Assembly: GCA_009667805.1 (NCBI GenBank)
Contig: CM019066.1
Coordinates: 331,768,077 to 331,832,076 of the forward strand
Length of the DNA stretch: 64,000 bases
Direction of reading: 5' to 3'
Origin: Leptobrachium leishanense
Taxonomy: Eukaryota; Chordata; Amphibia; Anura; Megophryidae
Part shown: piece by piece, positions 1-12,895 of the stretch
Layout: every line of letters begins with the position of its first letter
Numbering within the stretch: position 1 is the stretch's first letter
Notes under the pieces: generated by a model
What the model was told of the DNA's origin: nothing
Database searches by the model: none
Seen by the model: only the letters and a program-made list of their open reading frames with translations
Translations under genes and position numbers: made by a program

Positions 1-851
1 GGTTCAGATTGTAATTTGTGCAGAAGGTGCAGTAGTGAGCCCAAGATACAGTGAGGCAGGTTTGCAGAATAAACAGAGTTTATTAAATAATAAACACCAG
101 AACATAAAAGATACAAAAGATCTGAACAGGATAATAGAGGATACTGGGCACAAAGGGAATAGCTAGAGGAGTAGAGGAGATGCAGGAAAAGGAGGTTGAG
201 GCCAAAGGGATGGCTGAGAGTAATGGGAAGGGAGGTTGAGGCCAAAGGGATGGCTGAGAGCAGTGGGAAGGGAGAACTGAATATGAGAGCAGTTAGAAAG
301 CAGGAGAAATGAAGGATAGTAAGAGGAGAATAAGATACTGGAGAAGTGAGCAGAAAGAGACACAAAGGGAACTTTAATACAGGGGGGCAGACAATAATAC
401 AGATAACACGGAACAGATATATAAGCAACGGTATCAGGCAGGCAATAGAATGGTCGTGGGCAAAGCGGGGGTCTAGGCAAGGCGGCAATCAGGGTAGTCC
501 AAGTCCATATACAGGGGTCTGATAACCAGGGGTTCAAGATGGGGGAATCAGGGAGCAAAGGGGGTACCGGTCATATGGTAAACGTCCAGGTAAATAAACA
601 GGGTCCTCAGGAAAGGCTTTGAATCAGGAGTTCAGGAATCAGCTCTGCACTGCAATACAGTCTGGGACTTCAATGAGGAAGTGCCCTGATGAGGGCATAG
701 CTTCCTTATGAGCAGGTTAAATCAAGGCGAGGTGAGCTCAGGTGTGGTTCCAGGGCTGGGATGCAGTTCTGAAAGAGTCTAGGGAACCTGAATAGTTCAA
801 TAAAGCAGTCTTAAAGGGGGCACAGAGGGTCAGGGCCACTAGGACCTGACA
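1..851 (-). mobile_element. LTR of a Gypsy-like retrotransposon, running off the window
   Basis: Read on the minus strand the block starts TGTCAGG at 851, a typical LTR start. It continues through a pyrimidine-rich stretch with several CCCTGATT/CCTGTT phrases and has an AATAAA-type signal close to position 84. This composition and start match frog Ty3/Gypsy LTRs as I know them. The other terminus is not seen, so the LTR may end just outside the window. No gag or pol coding sequence lies beside it here, so it is either solo or the edge of an element. The long minus-strand reading frame inside it (163-558) has no recognisable domain. Confidence 0.55.
191..270. repeat. two-copy 40-bp direct repeat inside the LTR
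   Basis: Two adjacent copies of a 40-bp unit (191-230 and 231-270) share GGAGGTTGAGGCCAAAGGGA and differ at only a few bases near the end of the unit. It is a local duplication in the LTR. Confidence 0.9.
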
Positions 852-1071
852 CAAAGGTGGGATACAATGACCGTATTGACAGGTTTAAGCAAATTATGAA
901 TGCTTGATGCGATTCTTGTAAAGAGCAAAATATATTAGCAAGGCAGCGGCTAAGATATAATGATAAGAAGAATAGTCATCTAGATATGTTGCTATAGCCA
1001 GCTTTATAATACTGCCCGTTACTGCACATAGGAGTTGAGAGCAATTGCAAACCTGTGAATTTTTTCACCTC

Positions 1072-2267
1072 TTAACCCCTCCGCTGCGGAGGACGCCCTC
1101 AGCGCGTCCACCCGCAGGTAACATTCCTTGCGGTGGACGCGCTGAGCGCGTCCTCTCTTTGGGGCCAGCGTTCGGCCGGGTTCCGGCCGATCGCTGGACC
1201 CCCCGGTGCGGGCTGACATCCTCGATGTCAGCCCAGCACCCGGAACCGCCGCCGGCCTAATTCAGGCGCCCCCCCGCATGTGCGGAGTAGGCGCCTGAAA
1301 GGGAGGGGGGGAGGTCCTTCGGACCTCTCTCCCTCCCAATCGCCGGCGTTGCGGGGTTAATCCAGGCACCGTTTGGAAGGGCACAGCCTGCCCTTCCTAA
1401 CGGTACCTGGAATTAACCCCATGTGGGCTGGATCACGAATCGGCGCCGAAAAGCGCCGGTTCGTGATCCTTTCCCGGAGCTGGCCGACATCTTGGATGTC
1501 GGCCAAGCTTCCGGGAATGCCCCCTGAGGACTGGCGTCATCGTGCATAGCATGATGACGCCAGTCTTGGAGTTAACCCCTAACTGCCACCAATGGTGAAG
1601 ATAGGGGGTTTCAATGAACCCCCTGTCTCCCGATCCGTGGCAGTTAGGAGTTAATGTTTGATATTGTTGGATCGGCCAGAGCATGGCCGTTCCAACAATA
1701 CCAAACATGAGTATGAAAAAAGTTTTTTAAAAAAAAATTAAAAATAAAAAAATATTTAAAAAAAAATTATAAAAAAAATATTTTTTTCTTTCTTTTTTTT
1801 GGTTCGTTAATGCAGCAATATTGTTCCCATTTCAATTATAATGTGAACAATGATGCTGCACTAACGATTTTTGTATGCGGTGCGTTTGTTAAAAATCGCG
1901 TAATTTTTCCAAAAAAAAAATGTAACGAGACCCCATCTCTAATTTTTTTAACAAGCGCACCCCATACAAAATATAACCGCAATTGCTCGCATGTTAAAAT
2001 GTGAAAAAAAAACACTTTACACGTTGTAAATTATTGAAAATTCATATTGTATTGCATTTTTTGTTATAATATACAGACAGGTCATGACTTATACATATAA
2101 TAATGACATATTATGAATCTGCCGAGTCTGACGGAAAGAACGATATATAATATGTCTGGGTCATATACTAAAATAAGCCTTCAAAACGCGTTTAAACATG
2201 ATGAGCAAAATCGTTAAAAATGAGCTCAGCACAGAGGCGGGAAAAGCCTCAGCAGTGAAAGGGTTAA
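1072..2267 (+). mobile_element. hairpin-chain MITE, copy A (TTAA target, piggyBac-like ends)
   Basis: A non-autonomous element bounded by TTAA at both ends (1072-1075 and 2264-2267). The right end read inwards is TTAACCCTTTCACTGCTGAG and the left end is TTAACCCCTCCGCTGCGGAG, so it has short inverted ends starting CCC. The left 650 bp is GC-rich and is a run of separate hairpins, for example 1362-1410 with 22-bp arms. The right part is AT-rich, with a hairpin around GCAGCAATATTG at about 1812-1865. TTAA plus a CCC start is what piggyBac elements show. No transposase is encoded. Other copies start at 5186, 50151 (partial), 57272 and elsewhere. Confidence 0.75.
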
Positions 2268-2444
2268 TTGATATGTGCAAATGGTAACAAAGAAATATCT
2301 ATTTTGAAAGGACTATTTAAATTAAAACTCATAGGAAACATAGAAAATTAGGAGCTAATGATAACAATCACATAAGCTGGGATGTAGTTACTAGACATCT
2401 TTTCATGTGGGCTCTCAAGTTTAAAAGCATTTAACACAAATAAT

Positions 2445-3397
2445 TAGAGATGTGCGTTTCGGGTTTCGGAATTTCAGAATTTTCACGAAATTTCCCAATT
2501 CGTGCATTCGGATTCGGACGATTTTCCGAAAATTTTCAGATCCGAAAACAGCAGATCCGAACAAATTTTCGTGCCGAAACGAAAACTTTTTGGAGTTTTC
2601 GAATGGACTAGAAATGTGTAAAATCGAAATTCATTTTCGTTCCATTCATGATTTCAGCTCCATTCCTGATTTCAGTTCCATTTCAGTAATTTCGGACATC
2701 GTATTTATATCGCTGATTCTGTAATTAAATTTTGTATCATTCCCATCTCAATGTATCCTTCCTGGAAAACCAGAGAAATCTCAATGTATCCTTCCTGGAA
2801 AACCAGAGAAATCTCAATGTATCCTTCTTGTAAAACCAGAGAAATCTCAATGTATCCTTCCTGGAACACCAGAGAAATCTCAATGTATCCTTCTTGTAAA
2901 ACCAGAGAAATCTCAATGTATCCTTCCTGGAACACCAGAGAAATCTCAATGTATCCTTCCTGGAAAATCAGAGAAATCTCAATGTATCCTTCCTGGAACA
3001 CCAGAGAAATCTCAATGTATCCTTCCTGGAAAACCAGAGAAATCTCAATGTATCCTTCTTGTAAAACATGAGAAATCTCAATGTATCCTTCTTGTAAAAC
3101 ATGAGAAATCTCAATGGCAGAATTATCGTATCGGCAGAATTATCGTATCGGCAGAATTATCGTATCCGAAAAACCATTAGTTTACGTCAAAACGAATAGA
3201 CACTTTGAAACGAGGAGAACAGACGTTCCAAAAAACACGAAACTTTCCGAAATCACGAAAAAAAGTCAATACGAAAAACGAAACGAAACGAACCGAACCG
3301 AAACGAAAATCGGCCGAAATGAGTCGAAACGAAAATTTACAAAATCCGAATGAACCGAACCGAATAGAGCCGAAAAAAAAATCAGTGCACAAGCCTA
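2445..3397 (+). mobile_element. hAT-type MITE of the TAGGGATGTGC family
   Basis: The left end is TAGAGATGTGCG and the right end is GTGCACAAGCCTA. Both sides carry the same 8-bp target duplication CAAATAAT (2437-2444 and 3398-3405), as expected for hAT transposition. The interior is a degenerate run of TTTCGGAATTTC and CGAAACGAACC phrases with no coding domain. A 33-bp minisatellite occupies the middle. The same ends bound the 6.85-kb element at 44595. Confidence 0.8.
2745..3113. repeat. 33-bp minisatellite, about 11 copies
   Basis: The tandem unit is 33 bp (core CAATGTATCCTTCCTGGAA followed by AACCAGAGAAATCT), with variants TTCTTGTAA and GGAACACC. Because 33 is a multiple of three it keeps reading frames open on both strands; these are not genes. 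The unit matches, in reverse, the short interspersed sequence seen once at about 31315-31350 (CCAGGAAGGAGACATTGAGA), so the array probably expanded from that repeat. Confidence 0.9.
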
Positions 3398-3666
3398 CAA
3401 ATAATAGGATTGATGTGTGGAATATAGGGAATGCTTTTTAAGACTGAATTAACTTCTACAGATTCAACCTGGTACTTCAAATATATTGATGGGAGAAGTC
3501 AGTGAGTATACCAGACGTCTAGACTCTCTGCTGCTTCAAGTAGATACATTTGTTTGCTCCTGGTGGAGATGTTGATTGAAAGATTGCTTTTGTAACCAAG
3601 CAGCAGACTATTGTGAAGATAAAACTCCAATAAGCACCTTTCTTTATAAAAGAAATAAAACATATT

Positions 3667-4575
3667 GGGCCCTATTAAATACTTAAAGCTAATGATAGCG
3701 CTCTGCTGATTGAGCGTTAACGTTAGCTTAAGTGGCCCTAGCGTGTGCTGCCTATATTACAATCCGAACGCTAACGGTTAAAAAACCCATTAGCGATACG
3801 GATCTTATGCTTTTCAGCGCGAGCTTACTGTACTTTGTCCTTCCTATGCTTAAAGGGACACTCTAGGCAACATGACCACCTAAGCTATTTTAGGTGGTCA
3901 TGATGCCCGGAGTATGCCACCCTCGGTCTCCCCTCCCTCCGCTCAGCGGTTCAGCTGAAAAAGCTGAAAACAGCTGAGAGAGGCGGAGGAGTTTACTCCG
4001 CCCTCCCAGCTGTCAGTCAGCAGAGCGGGAATCATATTTCCCGCTTCTGCCGACTTTTGCCGAGTAGGAGACGTCATCGTGCTTTCAGCGCGATGACGTC
4101 TCCTACTCACCGCAGAAGCTGGCGGCTCCCTCTGAGGGTTAGTGTTGCGCGCATCCTCTTGCGCGCAACACTAATCCTCAGAGGGAGTCGGGAGCAAGCC
4201 TGCCGATTGGCTGGCTTATGTGAGAAGCGCGCATGCGCGCTTCTCACGTAAACCAGAAGCCAAGACACAGCAAGAAGGACGGGAGCGGAAGAGGAGGGAG
4301 GTGAGTATAAAAAAAAAAAAAGACGCCGCTGGAAACGAGGATTTTAGGGTAAGTATTACAGTTACAAAAAGTTACAAAAATCTAAAGATTTATTAAGGGA
4401 ATAGGGATAGGTTAGGATAAAAAAACGGAGGTGATTTTTTGAGTAGAGTGTTCCTTTAACATAGGGTTAATTAGCAAATAAATTAACAAAGAGTTAATTA
4501 GCATTAGGATTACAAAATCCTACCGCTAATTACATCCCGCTGTGGCTAACGCAAAAGTTAGCTGAAGACACTGAA
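3667..4575 (+). mobile_element. GGGC(A/C)CTATTA-family MITE, split by a nested MITE
   Basis: The block starts GGGCCCTATTAAA and carries the phrases GCTAACGG, AACCCATTAGCG and GAGCTTACTGTACTTTG that recur at 38582-39330 and 40222-40890. The family is recognised by comparing these copies within the window. A T2-like MITE is inserted at 3850-4459, and the sequence resumes at 4460 with CATAGGGTTAATTAGC. The right boundary is approximate. Non-coding. Confidence 0.55.
3850..4459. mobile_element. T2/Kolobok-like MITE made of consecutive hairpins
   Basis: Bounded by TTAA (3850-3853 and 4456-4459), with ends TTAAAGGGACACTCTA and TAGAGTGTTCCTTTAA. This fits the TTAAAGGRR ends known for T2/Kolobok MITEs of Xenopus. 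Inside are seven hairpins in a row, including 3871-3902, 3982-4002, 4025-4044, 4062-4108, 4126-4187 and the perfect 28-bp palindrome 4220-4247. No coding sequence. Confidence 0.75.
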
Positions 4576-5155
4576 GACTGCCGAACTGACCGCCGCATGG
4601 TGCCGCACTGACTGCTGCACACCGCTGCACATGGTAGATTGGATCAATCCGCCATTGGTACATAGGATATGATTTTCACTGATCTGCAGATCAGCTGACA
4701 AACGCCACCGAAAATGGCCGATCAGCTGCTTCAAACTGGTAAAACAAAAAACAGACCTCTGCTATTTTAAAAAAGGTGTTTAAAGCAATAAAAATGCATG
4801 AAAATGCATAGAAACAATAAAAAGATTCTACAAAAAGTAATAAAACCGTCTGTTACAGAATAACAAAAAGACGCCTGTAAAAAAAAAAATTGTGAATCAA
4901 AAATTTTGCCTAAAAAGTACAGAAGTATACCTAAAACATTCTAAAAATAAATAAATAAAAAGGCTTTTTGCTGAAACTGAAAAGAATGAACGGTTGAATA
5001 AAAAAATGAATGAAACCGGTAATATGTTTTAACATTGAATCCATTATTTGGCGAATTGACAGCTTTGTGAATAGTCGAACTGCACGAAATTGCACCGTAC
5101 GGCGCAATTCAATGTTCGGTGGCAAGTTTGTCTTTATTGAATAACCTTTAATGAA
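4575..5155 (+). mobile_element. GGTTATTC-family MITE, left end missing
   Basis: It shares with the copies at 8574, 19852 and 28679 the ordered phrases GCATGAAAATGCAT, GTCTGTTACAGAA, ACGGTTGAATAAA, GAAATTGCACCGTACG and the right end GAATAACC. The left inverted end is not recognisable. The start is estimated from the first family-like sequence. Confidence 0.5.
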
Positions 5156-5185
5156 ATGTAAATTACAATATTTTTGAGTAGTTTA

Positions 5186-7153
5186 TTAACCACTTCAATG
5201 CGGAGGACGCGCTCAGCTCGTCCTCCGCATGGCTGCTGGTATGCGGAGGACGCGCTGAGCGCGTCCTCCCATTGGGGTCAGCGTTCGGCCGGGTTCCGGC
5301 CGATCGCTGGCCCCCCCGGTGCGGGCTGACATCCTCGATGTCAGCCCAGCATCCGGAACCGCAGCCGCTGAAATTAGGTGTCATCGCGGCAGCGCGATGA
5401 CACCTAATTCAGGCGCCCCCCCTGCATGTGCGGAGGAGGCGCCTGAAAGGGAGGGGGGGAGGTCCTTCGGACCTCTCTCCCTCCCGATCGGCGGCGTTGC
5501 GGGGGTTAACCCAGGCACCATTTGGAAGGGCACAGCCTGCCCTTCCAAATGGTGCCTGGCATTAACCCCTGGGGAGCTGGATCGCGAATCGGCGCTGAAA
5601 AGTGCCGGTTCGTGATCCTTTCCCGGAGCTGGCCGACATCTTGGATGTCGGCCAAGCCTCCGGGAACTCCCCCTGAGGACTGGCGTCATCGTGCATAGCA
5701 CGATGACGCCAGTCCTAGAGTTAACCCCTCCAACGGTGGAGATAGGGAGTTCCAATGAACTCCCTATCTCCCGATCCGTGGCAGCTAGGGGTTAATGTTT
5801 GGTATTGTTGGATCGGCCAGAGCATGGCCGTTCCAACGATACCAAACACTACTGTGAAAAAAGTTTTAAAAAAAAAAATTAAAAATAAAAATATATTTAA
5901 AAAAAATTATAAAAAAAATTAACATTTTTTTTTCTTTTTTTTGGTTCGTTAATGCAGCAATATTGTTCCCATTTCAATTATAATGTGAACAATGATGCTG
6001 CACTAACGATTTTTGTATGCGGTGCGTTTGTTAAAAATCGCGTAATTTTCCCCAAAAAAAAATGTAACGAGACCCCATCTCTAATTTTTTTTTTAAATTT
6101 TATATTTTTATTTTGAAAGGAAACAAAGGTCACAGTCGACCGGAAACCTTGGCCTCGCAGGGCCAAACAACATATTCACATAGACACCACAAAATGAAAG
6201 CGAAGTGGGCGTCAAAAGATATCAGATTCGAAAAACATAAACAAATAAACAAATAGTAAAAATGGGGGGGGGGTGGAAGTGTCCGCACCAAGAAAAAGCA
6301 AAAAGTCCACAGCGAGCAGGGGACAAAAAGGAAAAAGGTGTGCAACAAAGTCCATCCTATGAAGTCCCAAAGGGAATAAACTGTCCGATGAAAAAATATA
6401 AATAAACAAATAAACAATAAGGTGGCTTTCTATGGGGCCTACATGACCGGGTGGTGGGGGATGAAGGAGTAATACATCGGTAGAGAAATAAGGGACTCAA
6501 GAAAACTGCATAGAAGAGGAATAACGTCCCGAAAAAAAAAAAAAAAAAACACATAATACCATAATACATGAGCGGAATAAGGAGCCAGTCCATGGGACCA
6601 AACTACGGGGCCATTACCAGGAAAGGAGGATCATCTCCAATTCAACCCGGGTCCGAGGTGTCAGGATGTGATCCCCGGGAGCTCGGGTCGGTTGCCACCC
6701 GGGCGTGCGACAGGCCCAGAGATTGCAGAAGGTGCCACGCTTCTTCGGGGGTAGTCACCGCGTGGTTCAAGTTGTCATAGCAGATAATCAGAGATCCCGC
6801 TGTACCCCAACGGTACCGTATATCTCTAATTTTTTTAACAAGCGCACCCCATACAAAATATAACCGCAATTGCTCGCATGTTAAAATGTGAAAAAAAACA
6901 CTTTACACATTGTAAATTATTGAAAATACATATTTTATTGCATTTTTTGTTATAATATACAGACATGACATAACGTATACATATAATAATGACATATTAT
7001 GAATCTACCGAGTCTGACGGAAAGAACGATATATAATATGTCTGGGTAATATACTAAAATAAGCCTTCAAAACACGTTTAAACATGATGAGCAAAACCGG
7101 TAAAAATGACCTCAGCACAGAGGTGTGAAAAGCCTCAGCAGCGAAAGGGTTAA
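5186..7153 (+). mobile_element. hairpin-chain MITE, copy B, carrying an L1 insertion
   Basis: Bounded by TTAA at 5186-5189 and 7150-7153. The order of hairpins follows copy A. The 5511-5559 hairpin has perfect 22-bp arms, whereas copy A has two mismatches there. A 730-bp L1-like insertion at about 6092-6821 splits the AT-rich half and makes this copy longer. It encodes nothing of its own. Confidence 0.8.
6092..6821 (-). mobile_element. 5'-truncated L1-like insertion with target duplication
   Basis: The host MITE sequence ATCTCTAATTTTTTT is present on both sides (from 6077 and at 6822-6836), which looks like a target duplication of about 15 bp. Read on the minus strand, the insert ends with AAAATAAAAATATAAAATTT. 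This is similar in style to the 3' end of the larger L1-like insert at 13286, and both carry a GGCC..GGCC hairpin shortly before the A-rich tail. A short minus-strand frame at 6642-6830 may be the end of an L1 reading frame, but I cannot name a domain. Confidence 0.6.
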
Positions 7154-8573
7154 GGTACTTTAATAGTGAGATTAAATCAGTCTCCTATTAGAATATTATT
7201 GTTATGACAAAGGAAAATTTTACAAAACTGAAAATTCCAATTGAAAATTACCTGAACGTCCTCTATGATAGTTTTATGTACGTATTATACATTCATTATA
7301 TCCTTAGAATTTATGTTGTAGTGATATCCTGATACTGCTAATTGTAACAAAAGTATTAGAGGGTAATATTTGAGTAAAACGGGTACATATACTCAATGCA
7401 GGCATGTCTTATTTTTTTTTAGACTTGATAGGTTAATTGCTGATGAGGCCCTTGAGGTGATCCCTGAAAAGGGAATTCAAACTATAGGAAATGGGTGGGT
7501 GAACATAATGAGATAATATGTCAAAGAAGAGAAATTGTAGTTGAGAAAAATGCAAAACGTGCAGCAGAGCCAGAAAACATGTTACAAGAGGCACTCTGAG
7601 GCTACGTCTGTCTCTTCACCCATATAGGAAAGAATTCTGTGTGATTGTGGGATTTATTTGATAAACACTGACTGGACGTTTGAATTCAGAATTAGATTTC
7701 AGAGATTTATCCTTTCCTCACTAAGAATGTGCAATTCATAGCTGAAATCATCATTATTTGCTAAATTTAAATCAGGTCAATGTGTAGAATGGCGACCTGC
7801 AGCATTAAGGATCAGACGCAAATTTCTATGAAGTAGAAGGACTTAATTCACAATTTATCAGTCTTTTTTTATTTAAAAAAATACCTTTAGTCCCTTATAA
7901 TCCCTTATAATCAAACTTTAATACTGTCAGAGCTCTCTGTCTATGCAGATAATGAGTAGGAGTACTTCGGGTCAATTGCCCTGATTAGGGGGTGGACAAT
8001 AGTATGTCCACTCCGCAATATTTCTATAGCTCCTACACAAACTCCATGGGTGGGAAGAAGGGAACATCCTCTCCATCTATGAATAGGTGCCATCTGCTGT
8101 GCTTAGGTTCCAGCTTGAAGGAGGACAGACCGTGGCAGGTTTAAACCTCAAGTTTTATACTAGCCCTTCAACCTGATGCTCCCGTCGATTAAGAGCACCC
8201 ATCTGCCAGCCATGGTTGGGTAGTAGAAAGTGGCTTGTCTATTTTACTCCTAAACGATGTCCATAAGTGGGGGCAATGGGAATGGACACAGGCATACATG
8301 TTTTAATTTTTTTGAAGGCCCCCTCAGCCACACATGGATATCTCCTCCATCTTTATACTGGTGGCCTCCCAATAACTGATTAACAAGATCAGTCTTGCAC
8401 ATCAACTGCAGTAATGAATGATTTGGATGCAGCATTTCCTGCATTTTCTTTAAGAGAAAATCCCTCAAACCTCATTGAGAGTAGATGAAACTCTCCCACC
8501 TGTGTGAAGCGTCTCATCTCTCCAGAGAGTCTCTGCAACTAAGTACTCAATTTAATTCAGCTCAATCCATATA
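7154..8573. other. no recognisable feature
   Basis: AT-rich sequence. I see no gene, clear repeat or RNA here. Short open frames such as 8250-8468 lack domains and look fortuitous. Confidence 0.5.
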
Positions 8574-9397
8574 CAGAGTTATTCAGAGAGCACCGAAATG
8601 GCACTTCATGAGTTATATTATGAACCTGTGTAACCTGTATAGGGTCCCCGAAGTGCGTCGAATTGACCTGCCGAATAAATCTAAAAACCACCGCAAAAAC
8701 CACCGAATTGATCAGGAAAACCCGCCGAATGCATCCGATGATCCACTGCAAAACCCCTGAATCAATCTGAACAGATCGCCAACCTGCTGTCGGAAAAAGC
8801 CGACAAGGCGCCGAACGGGGTAAAGACATTTTTTAAAAAAAACACGCAACATTTATAGGATGTTTTCCAAAACTCTACTGCATGAAAATGCATGGAAATA
8901 ATATATAAAGGTCCTATGAATAATAATAAAAAAGTCTGTTACAGAAAACAAAAACGCCATTTAAAAAAAAAATCGTAGAACAAATTCACTGAAAAAAATC
9001 CCCAAAAATCTCTAAAAAAAATCCAAAAAAATAAATAAATGAAGAAACTTTTTGCTGCAAATGAAAAGAGTAACCGGTTGAATAAATAGTTAATAAAAAC
9101 GGGGAATTCTTTTTACATTGAAACCTATAGGTGATTAAAACTGTCGAATGAAACCACAGAAAATCAGGGCATTTCACTGACATTTCGGTGCTCTTTGGTG
9201 TTCTCTGAATAGATTAACCATTACTTCTCTGTGGATTCTACTGCCGCCGAAGATCACTGTATTTTTCTGTCAATTCACCAATATTTGAAGAATTGCCAGC
9301 TTTCTGAATAGCCGAATGGCCACGAAATTGCACCGTATGGGGAAATTCACTGTTCGGTCAATTTTGGAGCCAGTTCGGCTCTTTTTTAATAACCCTG
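8574..9397 (+). mobile_element. GGTTATTC-family MITE
   Basis: The left end is CAGAGTTATTCAGAGAGCAC and the right end is TTTAATAACCCTG, so the inverted end reads CAGGGTTATTC with small changes. The interior carries the family phrases GGGTCCCCGAAGTG, CCGAATTGATC and GTCTGTTACAG. ATA stands next to both ends, which might be a 3-bp target duplication, but other copies do not show it, so the superfamily is left open. Non-coding. Confidence 0.65.
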
Positions 9398-9544
9398 ATA
9401 ATTTCCCTTTTTTTTTCCCCTTTTTTTTTAATTGTCAGCGAAAAAAAAGTCACCACTTGGATTTAACTAAGCAAATAGGTGTGAGCCTTCCATTGGGTAA
9501 TTACTGCATTGAATAATATGTTTCAGCATAAAATGAGGTCATGT

Positions 9545-9870
9545 GACTCTGAATATACTGAATGAGCAGGTTTTTCCATCAGTGGATTTCTTCTTGCCTG
9601 ATGGCACAGTGGGCATGTTCCAAGATGGCAATGCGAGGATTCATGCCACACAGTCCAGACCTTAACCCCATTGAGAATCTTTGAGATAATGTGCTGGAGA
9701 AGACTTTTTCGCAGCATCCGACTCTCCCATCATCAATACAAGATCTTGGCCACAAGTGAATGAAACTCTGGATGGAAATAAATGATGTGACATTGCATGA
9801 GCTTATCGAAATGATGCAACGGCGAATGCGTGCTGTAATCACAGCAAAAGGCGGTCCAACAAAATATTAA
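9545..9870 (+). pseudogene. remnant of a Tc1/mariner transposase C-terminus
   Basis: On the plus strand the sequence reads [10 protein letters not shown] followed by a stop (about 9652-9684), then after frame changes TLHELIEMMQRRMRAVITAK, and ends GGPTKY with a stop at 9868-9870. [11 protein letters not shown] holds the third acidic residue region of the Tc1 DD34E catalytic domain, and AVITAKGGPTKY is a usual Tc1 C-terminus. The first two catalytic aspartates are absent. It lies directly beside, and in opposite orientation to, the full-length Tc1 element, and belongs to a different subfamily. Confidence 0.7.
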
Positions 9871-9907
9871 AGCATGTGACTTTTTTTGGTCAGGCAATGT
9901 GTATATA

Positions 9908-11524
<1,617 letters not shown>

Positions 11525-11552
<28 letters not shown>
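11525..11552. repeat. (TA)n microsatellite
   Basis: A run of TA dinucleotides immediately outside the right Tc1 end, probably grown from the TA target. Confidence 0.9.
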
Positions 11553-11557
<5 letters not shown>

Positions 11558-12347
11558 ACATATCTTCTAAATAAAATTAAAATGTTCTAGTATATGAACA
11601 AAATAGGCAAATACCGTTAAAGAAACAATGAATTTGGCACGGAATAGGTTAAGCATGGCTTGTTTTTGTACATTTGGCTCATCACGTCCTATTTCATGCA
11701 GCATCGCTTCTAATTGAATGTCGAGATCAGAATTTTCATAGAAAAAAGAATAGGGACAGATACATGTTATCATTGTGCCACCTCCTGATGTGCATGACCT
11801 GCAGCCTTATCACAATCATTTTTGATTTTTTTTTAATATTAATTGTGAAGTTCCGCAGTTCTATTAAATGGCCTGAAGCTTCTACCACTTGATAAGCAGC
11901 CAGTTAAATAATTGTCCTGTTTAACTTGCGCCTGTTAACCTTTAAGGTCAACTAGTTTGAACATACGTTTAATGAAATCCCAGAGCCAGAATTTATGGTA
12001 ACTGCAGCTGAATGTTAAATTAGACAATTTACATAAGCAGGACATTAACCTTCTGAACACTAAGTAACATTTTTAGCACTTAGCCGCTGGGGACAATAAG
12101 GGACATGTTCTATATATTTGTGATTAGCTGCCTGGAATCTCTCATGATGACCAATTGGCCCACAAACTTTAGTGGCATAATTAAATGAATGGACTCAGCC
12201 TAAGTAAATTATCAGCACTGTGTACAGTACATCATTACAGCCCTGAATGATCTGCATAATGTGATCTCACATTTACTCCAAATTGAGTGACTCCGAACAT
12301 TCTTTTTATTTTGCCCAAAAAATATATTTGATTTAGACAGAATGCAG
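11553..12347. other. no recognisable feature
   Basis: AT-rich DNA with no domain-bearing frame or clear repeat that I can see. Confidence 0.5.
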
Positions 12348-12790
12348 TTAAAGGGACTTTCTATCCAGCCTGACCACTTTATCTTATTAAAGTGGTCAGG
12401 CTGCGTGGGGTGCACCCTCTTCCTTCACTTCTGTTTTGCCAAAATCGCAGTGTGAACCGGGTCGTCCTCTGCCCACACATCCATCACCAGGGAGCCGGGA
12501 TTTGAATATCCCGCCTCTTGGTCACTGATGATATCAGACAGCATTCTGGCAGCCTGATTGATTCTGCGCTTGTGTGCACAACTGCACATCACTGTTTCAT
12601 TATTCTGTGCAGATGTTGCTGAACTACCTACAAAAAGTATGCTAGTTCAGAGTGTCACACAATTTGAGTTGCGCATGTTGCACAATTTGCATAAGAACAC
12701 AGATAGCAATAGACAGCTGCAGGGACTTCTGCATTTCTGAAGCCCTGAGAAGAAGGAGAGGAGATGTAGTTGAGAGGAGGAAGAAAAGGT
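12348..12790 (+). mobile_element. T2/Kolobok-like MITE, right end lost
   Basis: It begins TTAAAGGGACTTTCTATCC followed by the hairpin CTGACCACTTTA…TAAAGTGGTCAG (12369-12403). This corresponds to the start of the element at 3850. A CGGGATTTGAATATCCCG hairpin follows. The matching right terminus is not visible; the sequence fades into AT-rich DNA and a microsatellite. The end coordinate is approximate. Confidence 0.5.
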
Positions 12791-12855
12791 GAATATTTAC
12801 ATTTAAAATAAAAAAAATAATTAGGCAGATGCTGTCAGCAGCAGCAGCATTTATT

Positions 12856-12863
12856 TTATATAT

Positions 12864-12895
<32 letters not shown>
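12856..12895. repeat. (TA)n microsatellite
   Basis: An interrupted TA run, directly against the left arm of the inverted repeat that follows. Confidence 0.9.

Noticed and set aside
2705..3071. About 100-residue frames with MYPSWKTREIS or FQEGYIEISLV repeats
   Set aside because: By-products of the 33-bp minisatellite, open on both strands.
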